Shown here: one piece after another, positions 36,073 through 45,207 of the stretch
How the letters are laid out: the number at the start of each line of letters is the position of its first letter
How positions within the stretch are numbered: the first letter of the stretch is position 1
DNA from: Thermanaerothrix daxensis
Lineage (GTDB): Bacteria; Chloroflexota; Anaerolineae; Anaerolineales; Anaerolineaceae
NCBI RefSeq assembly: GCF_001306145.1
Contig: NZ_LGKO01000002.1
Span: 1,321,050 to 1,385,049, forward strand
Length of the DNA stretch: 64,000 nt
Direction: 5' to 3'
Position numbers and translations under genes: made by a program
The notes under the pieces: model-generated
Seen by the model: only the letters and a program-made list of their open reading frames with translations
Databases searched by the model: none
What the model was told of the DNA's origin: nothing

Positions 36073-37413
36073 ATGAAAAGACTAGCCCTGTTCTTTGCCT
36101 TGGTTTTGGTCCTCTCCATGGTACTGAACGCATGTGCGGGAGGTCCTCAAACAACTGCACCAACCCAGCCCTCTCCAACCACTGCGCAGGCCGAGGCAAC
36201 CGCTCCGGTCTCTACGGGCAAAGCTGAGCTGCGCATGATGATGTGGGGGGCTCCCGAAGAGCTGGCCATCTGGAAACAAATCGTTGCCGATTTTCAGGCA
36301 AATAACCCTGAGATCACGGTCAACGTCGAGGTTTCGGAGTGGGAGGCTTACTGGACTAAACTCAAGACTCTGCTGGCCGCGGGTACCCCTCCGGATATTT
36401 TCGCTATTGATGCCCCCTACTATCTCGATTACCAGACACGAGGGGTTCTGTTGAACCTACAACCCTATCTGGATGCTGAACCCAATTTGCTTGATGATGT
36501 TTACCCACAAACCCTAAAGGCCTATCAAACCCCAGAAGGTTACTTTGGCCTGCCGCGTGACTTTCAGACCATCGTGGTTTTCTATAACAAGGACATGTTC
36601 GATGCAGCGGGGGTGCCTTACCCCTCCCCCGATTGGACGTATGATGACTTTCGGGCTACGGCCAAAGCTCTCACCCTTGACAAAGACAAAGATGGGGTCA
36701 TAGATCAGTACGGTTACGCTACCGACCTATGGGACATGGAACTGTTCTGGAGCGAGGTAATCTGGGCTTTTGGTGGGGATATTATTAGTCCTGACCACAC
36801 TCAAACTCTCATCGGTTCTCCAGAGGCCCGTAAAGCCTGGCGGTTTATTTACGACATGATGTTTGTAGATAAATCCATGCCAGATACTACAACGGCTGCC
36901 CAATATGGCGGAGACCTCTTCCAGGCGGGTAAGGCAGCAATGACGACAATTGGGCATTGGGCGGTACCCGGTTATGCAGAAGCAGGGTTGAATTTTGACG
37001 TGGTGCAGATGCCCGCGGGTCCGGCAGGAAGAGCAACTAGCGTGAACAGCGCCGGCTTTGTCATTGCCAAGAACACTAAATATCCCGATGCGGCCTGGAA
37101 ATTCCTCAAATTTGTGATCAGCACGCCGGCTCAAACACGTCTAGCAGAACTGGGCTTTGCCTGCCCGGTGCTTAAGTCCGTAGCTGAAAGCCCGGCCTTC
37201 CTGGACCAGCCGATCAAGATCAACCACAAGGTGTTCCTGGATTCGCTGGAGTTCGCACGCATGAAGCCGGTCTTCAAGGGGTATGATGAGTGGGCCTCTG
37301 TTATCGGTGATGGGATGGCACCAATCTGGGCTGGCGAGGAAGCAGATTTGGACGCGGTGCTGGATGAGATAATTCCGCAAGCCGATGATGTTTTGAAACA
37401 ATATAACCCGTAG
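36073..37413 (+). CDS. CUT1 sugar-binding lipoprotein 3
   Basis: 446 residues, family 1 solute-binding protein. Lipobox LNAC, Thr/Pro/Gln linker, 'AELRMMMWGAPEELAIWKQI' opening, 'LLAAGTPPDIFAIDAPYYLDY' ligand-loop region and 'GRATSVNSAGFVIAKNTKYPDAAWKF' (pieces), typical of UgpB/MsmE proteins. AAGGAGGAA precedes the ATG. Confidence 0.93.
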   Translation: MKRLALFFALVLVLSMVLNACAGGPQTTAPTQPSPTTAQAEATAPVSTGKAELRMMMWGAPEELAIWKQIVADFQANNPEITVNVEVSEWEAYWTKLKTLLAAGTPPDIFAIDAPYYLDYQTRGVLLNLQPYLDAEPNLLDDVYPQTLKAYQTPEGYFGLPRDFQTIVVFYNKDMFDAAGVPYPSPDWTYDDFRATAKALTLDKDKDGVIDQYGYATDLWDMELFWSEVIWAFGGDIISPDHTQTLIGSPEARKAWRFIYDMMFVDKSMPDTTTAAQYGGDLFQAGKAAMTTIGHWAVPGYAEAGLNFDVVQMPAGPAGRATSVNSAGFVIAKNTKYPDAAWKFLKFVISTPAQTRLAELGFACPVLKSVAESPAFLDQPIKINHKVFLDSLEFARMKPVFKGYDEWASVIGDGMAPIWAGEEADLDAVLDEIIPQADDVLKQYNP

Positions 37414-37431
37414 AAGCACGAAAGCCATTCA

Positions 37432-37464
37432 GGGGAGTTGCCCGGTATTGCAAGGCAGCTCCCC
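37432..37464 (+). promoter_or_regulatory. Intercistronic mRNA-stabilising hairpin 4
   Basis: An 11-bp stem (37432-37442 and 37454-37464; one more A-T pair possible outside) with one wobble, 11-nt loop, no U-tract. Between binding protein 3 and its first permease, and within a spurious upstream extension of the permease frame. Confidence 0.72.
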
Positions 37465-37491
37465 TTCCCCCAAATTGGAGGAGCACAGTCT

Positions 37492-38379
37492 ATGGAATCT
37501 GGAATTAGGCCTCTTGGGCGAGAAAAAATTTGGCTATGGATCTTGTTGGCCCCGACTCTCTTTGGCTTGGTGTTCAGTGCTTTTGGGGCATTGTTGGCTA
37601 CCTTGGGTTTATCGTTTACCGAATGGGATCTGTTTACTCCGCCCAAGTGGGTGGGACTTAATAACTACATCATGTTATTCACCGATAAACGCTTCCTGCG
37701 GGCACTGACCAACACGGCTCAGTTTGCTGCCCTTTATGTCCCAGGAGTGGTAATTATTTCCCTTTTCGTAGCAGTATTGATGAACCGAAGTATTCGGGGA
37801 ATTTCCCTATATCGAACCATGTATTATCTGCCCGTGGTAACCTCAGCAGTGGCTACAGCACTGGTATGGAATCTTATTTATGGGAAGGATACGGGGGTCC
37901 TGAATTACATTCTGAAGCAATTTGGGTTGCAACCAGTGTGCTGGTTATGTACCGATCGCGCGATGCTCTCGGTTGTCATTGTCAATATTTGGGGCGCGAT
38001 CGGCGAGGGAATGATTATTTTTCTGGCGGGTCTCACCGCTATCCCTCGGGAGTACTACGAAGCCTCAGAGATGGATGGTGCTAACCGATTTCAGCAGTTT
38101 TTTAGGATTACACTTCCACTTATTACTCCTAGCATTTTCTTCCAGACCCTTATCTCCACAATTAATGCATTTCAGGCTTTTGATTATATCTACATGTTGA
38201 CCCGGCGGGGTCAGGGAGACAGTTCCATTCCGGTGGTCGTCTTCTCAATTTATCGCAACGCCTGGCATTTCAACAAATATGGTGTTGCCAGTGCTCAAGC
38301 CATTGAACTCACGTTGATTGTGGCGGCACTGATGGTGATCTACCTGTGGGCCGAGAAAAGATTTGTCGTGTACGAGTAA
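37492..38379 (+). CDS. CUT1 ABC permease 5, MalF-type
   Basis: About 295 residues, six membrane segments, EAA loop 'YYEASEMDGANRFQQFFRI' then 'TLPLITPS'. The ATG at 37492 follows GGAGGAG at good spacing. Confidence 0.9.
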   Translation: MESGIRPLGREKIWLWILLAPTLFGLVFSAFGALLATLGLSFTEWDLFTPPKWVGLNNYIMLFTDKRFLRALTNTAQFAALYVPGVVIISLFVAVLMNRSIRGISLYRTMYYLPVVTSAVATALVWNLIYGKDTGVLNYILKQFGLQPVCWLCTDRAMLSVVIVNIWGAIGEGMIIFLAGLTAIPREYYEASEMDGANRFQQFFRITLPLITPSIFFQTLISTINAFQAFDYIYMLTRRGQGDSSIPVVVFSIYRNAWHFNKYGVASAQAIELTLIVAALMVIYLWAEKRFVVYE

Positions 38380-38392
38380 GAAGAGGCTGACA

Positions 38393-39232
38393 ATGGGCAA
38401 AAAGATTGAGAAAGTGATGTTGGATCTCATTACCTACCTGCTCCTTTCCTTAGGGGCTGTTATTATGGTGGTGCCCTTTTTGTGGATGGTGGCTACGTCG
38501 TTCAAGCAACCAGCAGATCAATTCACGATGACTTTGATTCCCAACCCAATCACACTCGATAATTACCGCAGCCTCTTCAGTGTGGATTTGAACTTTCCCC
38601 TCATGTTTATGAATAGTACGGTTATCTCACTGTTGGTAACAGTAGGGCAATTATTGACTTGTTCCATGGCGGCGTTCTGTTTCGCAGTAGTGAAGTTCAA
38701 AGGACGCGATATATTGTTTGCGGCGCTTTTGGCCACTTTGCTCATTCCCTTTCATGTCACACTGATCCCCAATTTCATTATTTTCCGATTTCTCGGATTA
38801 ACTGGTACAAGTGTACCTATCTGGTTGCCCGCTTTTTGGGGAGGTGCCTTCGGTACCTTCTTGATTCGCCAGTACTTTCTTACTATCCCCCGTGACCTGG
38901 TGGATGCGGCACGGGTAGATGGTGCCTCGCTGCTGCAAATATTTTGGCGAGTTTATTTACCACTCGCCAAACCTGCACTGGCAGCGCTGGGCATTTTCAC
39001 GTTCCAGGGTGCATGGAATGACCTGCTTCATCCTCTTATTTATATGCCGGCAGCCCCCAATACAACATTGACGGTAGGATTGGCCTTCTTCCAACAGCAA
39101 ATGGTACTGGGTGGAAAGTTCACAGTCTTGATGGCGGGTGCTTTTGTTAGCATCCTCCCCCTGCTGCTAGTTTTCTTCTTCGCCCAGAGGTACTTCATAC
39201 AAGGAATTGCGCTTACTGGGGTGAAGAGATAG
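38393..39232 (+). CDS. CUT1 ABC permease 6, MalG-type
   Basis: About 279 residues, six membrane segments, EAA loop 'DLVDAARVDGASLLQIFWRV' then 'YLPLAKP'. Last gene of the plus-strand transport/glycosidase block, converging on the hydrogenase operon. No clear terminator found in the 90-bp gap. The ATG at 38393 follows AGAGG; the longer frame overlaps the previous gene. Confidence 0.9.
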   Translation: MGKKIEKVMLDLITYLLLSLGAVIMVVPFLWMVATSFKQPADQFTMTLIPNPITLDNYRSLFSVDLNFPLMFMNSTVISLLVTVGQLLTCSMAAFCFAVVKFKGRDILFAALLATLLIPFHVTLIPNFIIFRFLGLTGTSVPIWLPAFWGGAFGTFLIRQYFLTIPRDLVDAARVDGASLLQIFWRVYLPLAKPALAALGIFTFQGAWNDLLHPLIYMPAAPNTTLTVGLAFFQQQMVLGGKFTVLMAGAFVSILPLLLVFFFAQRYFIQGIALTGVKR

Positions 39233-39323
39233 CTTTATCGATACCTTGCTCCTTTTGAGGGGTGGGATGGGTTTTATTTGATTTTGTTGGTTTAATGGTT
39301 TGAGTGTAAGTGGCTATACGAAA

Positions 39324-39887
39324 TTATTCTGCATGCAATTTGAAACAATCCCCCACCCACGCTGCCAAAAACCTTACCAAACCACGAACGCTTCTCCGAA
39401 CCGCTGGGGTCAAGCCTTCTCCAAAACGAAGCGAGACCGGCTGAATACCGATAATCCCCATCTGGCACCCCAGTTCGGCCCCCAAGTAGTGCCCCAATAG
39501 CCCAGGCGACAAGGTATGGGTTGAAATCTGTGGTATCTCTTCAGCGCCTTCCCACATCACCCACGACACGGCACCCGGTGCCTGGTTCATATCCGCTGCA
39601 TCTACCCACAGCACCCAATTTGGCTCAAAACGCCGCAACACTCCGGTGAAGTTTTCCGGTGCAATGCCTGCCTCTACCAAAAGCAATCGTTCATGTTGAG
39701 GTAAAACCCACTTTAGGCCCCGCACTATCCACAGACCAGCTCCATCATCGCCGTTAAGTTCGTTCCCCACCCCCACAAATGCCAGACGCAAGGCATCAGC
39801 CGGCAGATTCAGAGCACGGCGCTGCTTCTCCAGCGCATCCCTGAGCGGCTCGCTCCAGGAGGAATTGAATGTCTTCATCACGGCCAT
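39324..39887 (-). CDS. Hydrogenase maturation endopeptidase (HycI/HyaD family)
   Basis: Peptidase M52-type protein that trims the C-terminal tail of a [NiFe] hydrogenase large subunit after nickel insertion. Seen: 'FVGVGNELNGDDGAG' (Ni-binding acidic residue), 'WVDAADMNQAPG' and 'STHTLSPGLLGHYL' (conserved His). Last gene of the hydrogenase operon. It overlaps the ferredoxin gene by about 90 bp whichever ATG is used (39887 or 39878); the TTG at 39899 is less likely. Confidence 0.9.
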   Translation of the reverse strand: MAVMKTFNSSWSEPLRDALEKQRRALNLPADALRLAFVGVGNELNGDDGAGLWIVRGLKWVLPQHERLLLVEAGIAPENFTGVLRRFEPNWVLWVDAADMNQAPGAVSWVMWEGAEEIPQISTHTLSPGLLGHYLGAELGCQMGIIGIQPVSLRFGEGLTPAVRRSVRGLVRFLAAWVGDCFKLHAE

Positions 39888-40236
39888 ATAATACTTCAAA
39901 AGGCACCTTGCTGGCCGAAGCCAGTTCCCATTCCTCGGTCGAAAACCCTAAACACTTGAACCGACAACTTTCCACACATTGCGCGCAGTAAATACAACGA
40001 TCTGCGTGATAGCGCATCACAAAGCGTTTACTGGCCTTATCAACAACGATCAACTCCAAGGCATTGGCCGGGCAGTCCTTCACACACAACTGACATCCCG
40101 AGCAATTCTCGGGATTCCAAACCACTTTAGCCCGCAATCGTTCTGGAACCTGCGGTCGCTGATATGGGTAACGCTCGGTGAATGGCCTTTTGAAAAGGGA
40201 GCGAAACACATCGCCAAACATGCTACCTATCGTCAT
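39796..40236 (-). CDS. Hydrogenase ferredoxin-like subunit (HycF/NuoI-like)
   Basis: 146 residues with two [4Fe-4S] motifs, 'CSGCQLCVKDCP' and 'CIYCAQCVESC', like NuoI/HycF, carrying electrons to the small subunit. The ~40-residue C-terminal tail is encoded by the region shared with the protease gene. Cytoplasmic arm of the complex. Confidence 0.9.
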   Translation of the reverse strand: MTIGSMFGDVFRSLFKRPFTERYPYQRPQVPERLRAKVVWNPENCSGCQLCVKDCPANALELIVVDKASKRFVMRYHADRCIYCAQCVESCRFKCLGFSTEEWELASASKVPFEVLYGRDEDIQFLLERAAQGCAGEAAPCSESAG

Positions 40237-40245
40237 ATGCCACCT

Positions 40246-41184
40246 CTAGAAAATCAGATTCCCAACATAGCGCCCAAGAACAATCGCAATTAACTGGATA
40301 ACTGCCAGGATCGTGCCAATGCGCCACCACAACCCCACCACCTGATCAATTCGCAAGCGCGCAAAGAGGGTCTGAAGAAGTGCCACCACCAGCAACAGCC
40401 CCACCGTCTTGACCAGGAAATCCAGCGGGGAGTGGATACCACCCAAGTAAAAGGCTGCCACCAGCGTGAGCCCAATGACCAGTTCAATGTCCTTGCTCAG
40501 GCGGAACAGCGCCAGCCCGCGTCCGCTGTACTCGGTTAGTGCTCCAGCCACAATCTCCGTCTCAGCCTCCGGCGCGTCAAAAGGCGGCAACTCCAGTTTC
40601 CCCATCAACCCCACCAGTGCGACCAGAAAACCAATCGGCTGGGCAATCAACAGCCACAGGTTTTGGCTGGCATACTCGTTGATAGATCGAATTTGCCAGG
40701 TTTGTGCCGCAATGGCCGGACCCAGCAATGCCAGCATGAAAGGGGCTTCGTACGAGAACAGTTGCGTCAATGTACGGGTGGCCCCCACCAGGGCAAAGCG
40801 ATCCACCGTGCACGCCCCGGCCAACCCCATACTGAGAGTCAGCACACTGAGCAGGTAAATTGTCACAATCAAATCACCCTGGAAAGCATATGCCGGCAAC
40901 AACCCCGCCATGGGCACATAAAGGGCAGCCGTCAGAGCAGAAGCCAGAGCAAATAGCGGCAGCAGGTAAAACAACCCACGCTGAACCCCCAAAGGCGTGA
41001 TCTCCTCTTTAGAAAGCAGTTTAAGCAGATCCGCCAAAGGCTGAAACCAGCGCGGCCCAATTCGATTCTGGAACCTTGCTACCAGCTTACGATCCAAGTA
41101 TTCATAAGCCAGCCCAGCCATAATCAGAAACAGTCCGCCCGGGAAAATCAAGAGAACAATCAATGGGTTCAGGTTTAACGTCAT
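40246..41184 (-). CDS. Hydrogenase membrane anchor subunit (HycD/NuoH-like)
   Basis: 312 residues, about eight membrane helices. 'LPPFDAPEAETEIVAGALTEYSG' (in pieces) keeps the conserved Glu loop of NuoH/HycD that links the iron-sulphur arm to proton movement, and 'ARFQNRIGPRWFQPLADLLKLL' is the amphipathic start. Core membrane subunit of group 4 hydrogenases. Confidence 0.93.
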   Translation of the reverse strand: MTLNLNPLIVLLIFPGGLFLIMAGLAYEYLDRKLVARFQNRIGPRWFQPLADLLKLLSKEEITPLGVQRGLFYLLPLFALASALTAALYVPMAGLLPAYAFQGDLIVTIYLLSVLTLSMGLAGACTVDRFALVGATRTLTQLFSYEAPFMLALLGPAIAAQTWQIRSINEYASQNLWLLIAQPIGFLVALVGLMGKLELPPFDAPEAETEIVAGALTEYSGRGLALFRLSKDIELVIGLTLVAAFYLGGIHSPLDFLVKTVGLLLVVALLQTLFARLRIDQVVGLWWRIGTILAVIQLIAIVLGRYVGNLIF

Positions 41185-41208
41185 GGGGCTTTTCTCCTGC
41201 GCCGGGAA

Positions 41209-42318
41209 TTAACGAACCGTTTTTACAACCACCGTCCGATCATTACACGAGAAGCAGGGGTCAATTCCTGCCACCAGCATCGGGATATCCGCCAGTTTAT
41301 GGCCAGGCGCCGTAGCAAGCACCGTTCCCCAATTGGCCAGACTGGGGGTACGCACTTTCACCCGTTCGGGTTTATCGCTTCCATTACTCACAATGAAGTA
41401 GAACAACTCCCCTCGCGGCGCCTCCACCCGGCTGATCACCTCCCCTGCCGGGATTCGCCGAGGCATTCGTGCGGTGAGTTCACTTTCTGGAAGGTTGTTT
41501 AGAATTTCGCGGATCACACGGATGCTCTCAAAGAGCTCCTCTAGTCGCACAACAAAGCGAGCCTGCAGGTCGCCTTGCTGGCTCAGCACCATCCTGACTG
41601 GAAATTCGGTATAAGCGGCGTAAGGAACATCCACACGAACATCCCGAGGTACTCCTGAAGCCCGTGCCGTCGGACCCACGGCTCCCAGTCGCTCGGCCTC
41701 TTCGCGGCTGAGAACCCCCACTCCGCGGGTACGACCCAAGAACGTCTCATCGGAGTTTACCACGTTGAGATAATACTGTACGCGCTCCTCAAGAAAACTT
41801 ACACCATCCAGAATGCGTACCTTTTGGTCTGGTGTCACATCGAACTTGACTCCGCCCAACAAGTTGGCGGAATAATTCACACGGTTACCACTCAAGAGTT
41901 CCAGCAAATCCATGACAGTCTCGCGATCCCGCCAACTGTACATAAATAGAGCATCAAAACCCGCCTCATGAGCCGCCACACCCAACCACAACAAATGGCT
42001 ATGCAGACGCTCTAACTCAGCCACGAGCTGACGAATGGCACGCGCCCTTGGCGGCGCCTGGACCCCCGCAAGGGCCTCCACACCCTGCGCAAAAGCCAAG
42101 GCATGGACATGCGAGCAAATACCACAGATGCGCTCCATTAAATAGAGGTTTTGGGTCCAGGTTCGTTGTTCAGCCCCCTTCTCGATGCCACGATGAACAT
42201 ATCCAAGGCGCAGTGTGGCATTAATGACCTCTTCTCCATCTACAAAAATCTCAAAATGGCTCGGTTCCTTCAGGGCTGGATGTTGAGGACCAATAGGAAT
42301 AACAAATTTCTCACTCAT
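41209..42318 (-). CDS. Group 4 [NiFe] hydrogenase large (catalytic) subunit
   Basis: About 369 residues, NuoD/HycE-like. Both Ni-Fe ligand pairs are present: C65 and C68 in 'ERICGICSHVHALAF', and C355 and C358 in 'DPCFSCNDR' near the C-terminus, so this is a true hydrogenase rather than a complex I subunit. Only eight residues (TVVVKTVR) follow the expected protease cleavage position, whereas HycE has a tail of about 30. The ATG at 42318 begins 'MSEKFVIPIGPQHPALKEP'; the upstream part of the frame overlaps the NuoC-like gene and is not conserved. It overlaps that gene by 8 bp. Confidence 0.94.
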   Translation of the reverse strand: MSEKFVIPIGPQHPALKEPSHFEIFVDGEEVINATLRLGYVHRGIEKGAEQRTWTQNLYLMERICGICSHVHALAFAQGVEALAGVQAPPRARAIRQLVAELERLHSHLLWLGVAAHEAGFDALFMYSWRDRETVMDLLELLSGNRVNYSANLLGGVKFDVTPDQKVRILDGVSFLEERVQYYLNVVNSDETFLGRTRGVGVLSREEAERLGAVGPTARASGVPRDVRVDVPYAAYTEFPVRMVLSQQGDLQARFVVRLEELFESIRVIREILNNLPESELTARMPRRIPAGEVISRVEAPRGELFYFIVSNGSDKPERVKVRTPSLANWGTVLATAPGHKLADIPMLVAGIDPCFSCNDRTVVVKTVR

Positions 42319-42823
42319 CGGACCCCTCCTTGGCTTCGGGGAAGCCTGTAAATGCCTTCCGAAGTGGATACACACCTTCAGGCCAATTATCCGGTAAAAG
42401 CAGACGACTCGTATCCGGTGTTCCCTCGATTCGTACACCGAACATCTCGCTTAGTTCACGCTCGAATAGAGTAGCCGAGGGCAAAATTCCACAAATTGAA
42501 GGAAGTACCGCATCTGAGTAAGGTACACTGACACGTAAGGTCAACACCTTGTCTTTTTCGCAAAAATGGTACAACACCTCCACATGCCCCTCCTGAGCGC
42601 TTTCCCCCTCCGCAGGTTCAGTCACAGGATGATCCAAACCGGTAATAGCGCTCAAATAACCCCATTGGATTCGCCTAAGCGTTTCAACCACTGTCAGCAA
42701 ATCCTCACGATCAATCACTACATCCACCCGATTGGGTTGAGGAGTTTTTTCCGCCCGAATCCACGATCGGATGGCGTCTAACGCCTGTCTTAGAAGGTCC
42801 TCCTGCATCACTTCCTGGCTCAT
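42311..42823 (-). CDS. Hydrogenase subunit, NuoC/HycE N-terminal-like
   Basis: 170 residues, 30-kDa-subunit family. 'GYLSAITGLDHPVT', 'VLYHFCEKDKVLTLRVSVP', 'PSATLFERELSEMFGVRIEG' and 'LLLPDNWPEGVYPLRKAF' are the standard NuoC core. In E. coli Hyc this is fused to the large subunit; here it is separate and overlaps the large subunit start. Confidence 0.93.
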   Translation of the reverse strand: MSQEVMQEDLLRQALDAIRSWIRAEKTPQPNRVDVVIDREDLLTVVETLRRIQWGYLSAITGLDHPVTEPAEGESAQEGHVEVLYHFCEKDKVLTLRVSVPYSDAVLPSICGILPSATLFERELSEMFGVRIEGTPDTSRLLLPDNWPEGVYPLRKAFTGFPEAKEGSDE

Positions 42824-42835
42824 CCCCTCACTCCT

Positions 42836-43345
42836 CTATGCTTTGTTTTCAAACTGAGGTTCCGGGATCACTGCAACTGCCTCGGGTTTTCGTCCCGTTT
42901 TCAGCGCTTCCAGCAGCTGCACAATTCCGAAAATGATCGCTTCGGGTTTGGGGGGACACCCCGGAATGTACATATCTACCGGGATAACCTTTTCAATACC
43001 CCCCAGGACATTGTAGCACCCTTGAAAGACACCGCCCGAAATTCCACAGGAACCCACCACCACTACAAACTTGGGCTCAGGCATTTGTTCATAAATGCGA
43101 CGCAAACGATCCCGGGATTGCATGGTCACTGGCCCAGTGCAGATCAACACATCAGCATGGCGTGGGCTTCCCTGTAATTTAATCCCAAAGCGCTCCACAT
43201 CATAACGTGGAGTCAGGGTAGCCAGAATTTCAATGTCGCATCCGTTGCACGAACCACTGTTGTAATGCAATGCCCAGGGGGAATTTACCCTCGCCCAGGT
43301 TCGTATTTTGTCCAAAAACCCAACACCCTTATCTTTGTCGCTCAT
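42836..43345 (-). CDS. Hydrogenase small subunit (HycG/NuoB-like)
   Basis: 169 residues with the proximal [4Fe-4S] cysteines C33 and C36 ('GSCNGCDIEI'), Cys in 'VGSCGISGGVF' and Cys in 'IPGCPPKPEAI'. It delivers electrons next to the Ni-Fe site. Cytoplasmic side, bound to the large and membrane subunits. Confidence 0.94.
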   Translation of the reverse strand: MSDKDKGVGFLDKIRTWARVNSPWALHYNSGSCNGCDIEILATLTPRYDVERFGIKLQGSPRHADVLICTGPVTMQSRDRLRRIYEQMPEPKFVVVVGSCGISGGVFQGCYNVLGGIEKVIPVDMYIPGCPPKPEAIIFGIVQLLEALKTGRKPEAVAVIPEPQFENKA

Positions 43346-43375
43346 TTGTTACTCCTTTCTATACTCCTCACCACA

Positions 43376-43690
43376 CTAACCCAATATGACCGCAATAAGG
43401 GTAAGTAACACCCCAAAAAGGTAAGGTAAAATGCGAGGTGAAAGATCTCCTGTCCCTAGAATCAAGACCCCCAGATGGACAACTGCAAAGAAAAATGCTA
43501 CCAGGAAGAATGGCGCGTACCCGGGAGCCGCAAAGGTCACATCCGCCTCCTCCCCGCTAGCATACGGGCTATCCTTTAGCGGTGAGTGCTTTTCCGGTGG
43601 GGCTAGAAGTTTGCCCAACCCCAGAATGCCCAGTGAAACGCCCAGATAAACCAGAAACGCAAGAGGTGGTGTTAATAAAATCTCCATGGA
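43376..43690 (-). CDS. Small membrane subunit, NuoA-like
   Basis: About 105 residues, three membrane helices, with 'KDSPYASGEEADVTFAAPGY', which parallels the 'PYECG' loop of NuoA but has Ser in place of Cys, and 'FFLVAFFFAVVHLGVLILG'. Probably the NuoA-equivalent of this hydrogenase. Start uncertain among ATGs at 43705, 43693 and 43690. Confidence 0.75.
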   Translation of the reverse strand, partial: SMEILLTPPLAFLVYLGVSLGILGLGKLLAPPEKHSPLKDSPYASGEEADVTFAAPGYAPFFLVAFFFAVVHLGVLILGTGDLSPRILPYLFGVLLTLIAVILG

Positions 43691-43701
43691 CATCTTCCCT
43701 C

Positions 43702-45207
43702 TCAACGTATCCCGAATCCTAAAATGCTCGACGCCGCCCAGTCGTTTATCGGGTTCATCAATGAAGGCACAAAGCCAAGAACAAGAATTCCCAGAGCAAC
43801 AATAAGGAGAGGAAGGATCATCACAAGCGGTAGGGGATTGCCCTTCAGAACAGCCTCGGAGGCTTGATGACGGTAGAGGCGATTAACGATAGGGGCATAG
43901 TATCCCAGCGACAAAACGCTATTCAACCCGGCGAAAATCATCAATGCCACCGAAGCATTCGTCTGCGCGCTAAATCCACCCACGAGAATCTGCCATTTCG
44001 ACATAAATCCCGCCAGTGGAGGTAACCCGCCCAACCCCAAAAGTGCAATCGCCAAAGTCAAACTGGCAAGGGGATAGCGCTGGGCTGCACCACAGACATC
44101 CTCCACAGTTAGAGGAGTGTGTTGATGGTGACTGATCACCAACGCATACAAAAGGGCGCCTACTGCTAAAAAGGCCAAACCCTTCATTAGGGCATGGGTA
44201 AATAGATGGAACATTCCACCAGCGAGTGCAATCGGTTGCTGATAGGCCAATCCCACACCAATCCCGGCGAGCATGTAACCGACCTGAGCGACGCTCGAGA
44301 AAGCCAACAACCGCTTAATCTGATGTTGTCGCAAAGCCATCAGATTTCCAAATAACATATTGAGGGCCCCAAACCCCATCAAAAGAATACCCCAATGGGT
44401 TTCTGCAGCCCCCAGGGCCGTGAGAGCCCGTAGCATGGCAACCAGGCCAGCCTCGATGACCACCCCCGAAAGCATCGCACTGATTCCACTCGGGGCTTGA
44501 GCATGAGCATCCGGCAGCCAGGTGTGCAGCGGTACCAGAGCAGCCTTCACCCCAAACCCAATTATGAACAAGCATCCTGCAACCCATAAGGGTGCACTGA
44601 GATCAGAAAAACGTGCACGGATGCCGTCTAACTGCAATGTCCCGGCAAAGGTGTAAGTGAGCGCAATGGCCAGCAAAATCAGCACCGATCCAACGGCACT
44701 CTGAACCAGATACTTAACACCGGCTTCCAAAGAACCTTTTTCCTGAGGGTAAAAGGCCACCAGCAGATAAGTGCTGACCGCCATCAATTCAAACCATAAC
44801 CACAGGTTAAAGAGATCATTGGATGCCCCTAACCCAATAATTGCCCCGATCATGAGCAAAAGAAGTGGAAAATACTTATCATGGGCTTTCTCCCCAGCCA
44901 GGTAGGTCCCCGAGAATAATGTGACCACGCTCCCCAGTAAGAGGGTTGTGAAGGCCAGGAGTACGGAGAGGCCATCCCAATGCAGGGAAATGGATCCCAC
45001 CAGGAGCCATACTCCTTCTCGCCGCGTCTCACTGCGCCAAAAAATGGCCAAAATGTAAAGGCTCAACAGCAAAATCACCAGGGTGATCCATTGACCAAGG
45101 CGCGGCTTTCCACCTCGACGTAGAACCAGGCGATCGGCGAGGTAGGTTAAAGGCGCCCCCACTAACGGCAGAGCCAGCAGTCCAATCACTGCCATGTTTG
45201 CATCCAT
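43702..45207 (-). CDS. Antiporter-like proton-translocating subunit (NuoN/MrpD-like)
   Basis: 501 residues, about 14 membrane helices. Conserved Glu in 'LWLWFELMAVSTYLL' (TM5) and Lys in 'GFGVKAALVPLHTWLPDAHAQAPSGISAML' (pieces; TM7) are the proton-channel residues of Mrp/Nuo antiporter-like subunits. Adjacent to the NuoL-like gene with no gap. Confidence 0.9.
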   Translation of the reverse strand: MDANMAVIGLLALPLVGAPLTYLADRLVLRRGGKPRLGQWITLVILLLSLYILAIFWRSETRREGVWLLVGSISLHWDGLSVLLAFTTLLLGSVVTLFSGTYLAGEKAHDKYFPLLLLMIGAIIGLGASNDLFNLWLWFELMAVSTYLLVAFYPQEKGSLEAGVKYLVQSAVGSVLILLAIALTYTFAGTLQLDGIRARFSDLSAPLWVAGCLFIIGFGVKAALVPLHTWLPDAHAQAPSGISAMLSGVVIEAGLVAMLRALTALGAAETHWGILLMGFGALNMLFGNLMALRQHQIKRLLAFSSVAQVGYMLAGIGVGLAYQQPIALAGGMFHLFTHALMKGLAFLAVGALLYALVISHHQHTPLTVEDVCGAAQRYPLASLTLAIALLGLGGLPPLAGFMSKWQILVGGFSAQTNASVALMIFAGLNSVLSLGYYAPIVNRLYRHQASEAVLKGNPLPLVMILPLLIVALGILVLGFVPSLMNPINDWAASSILGFGIR

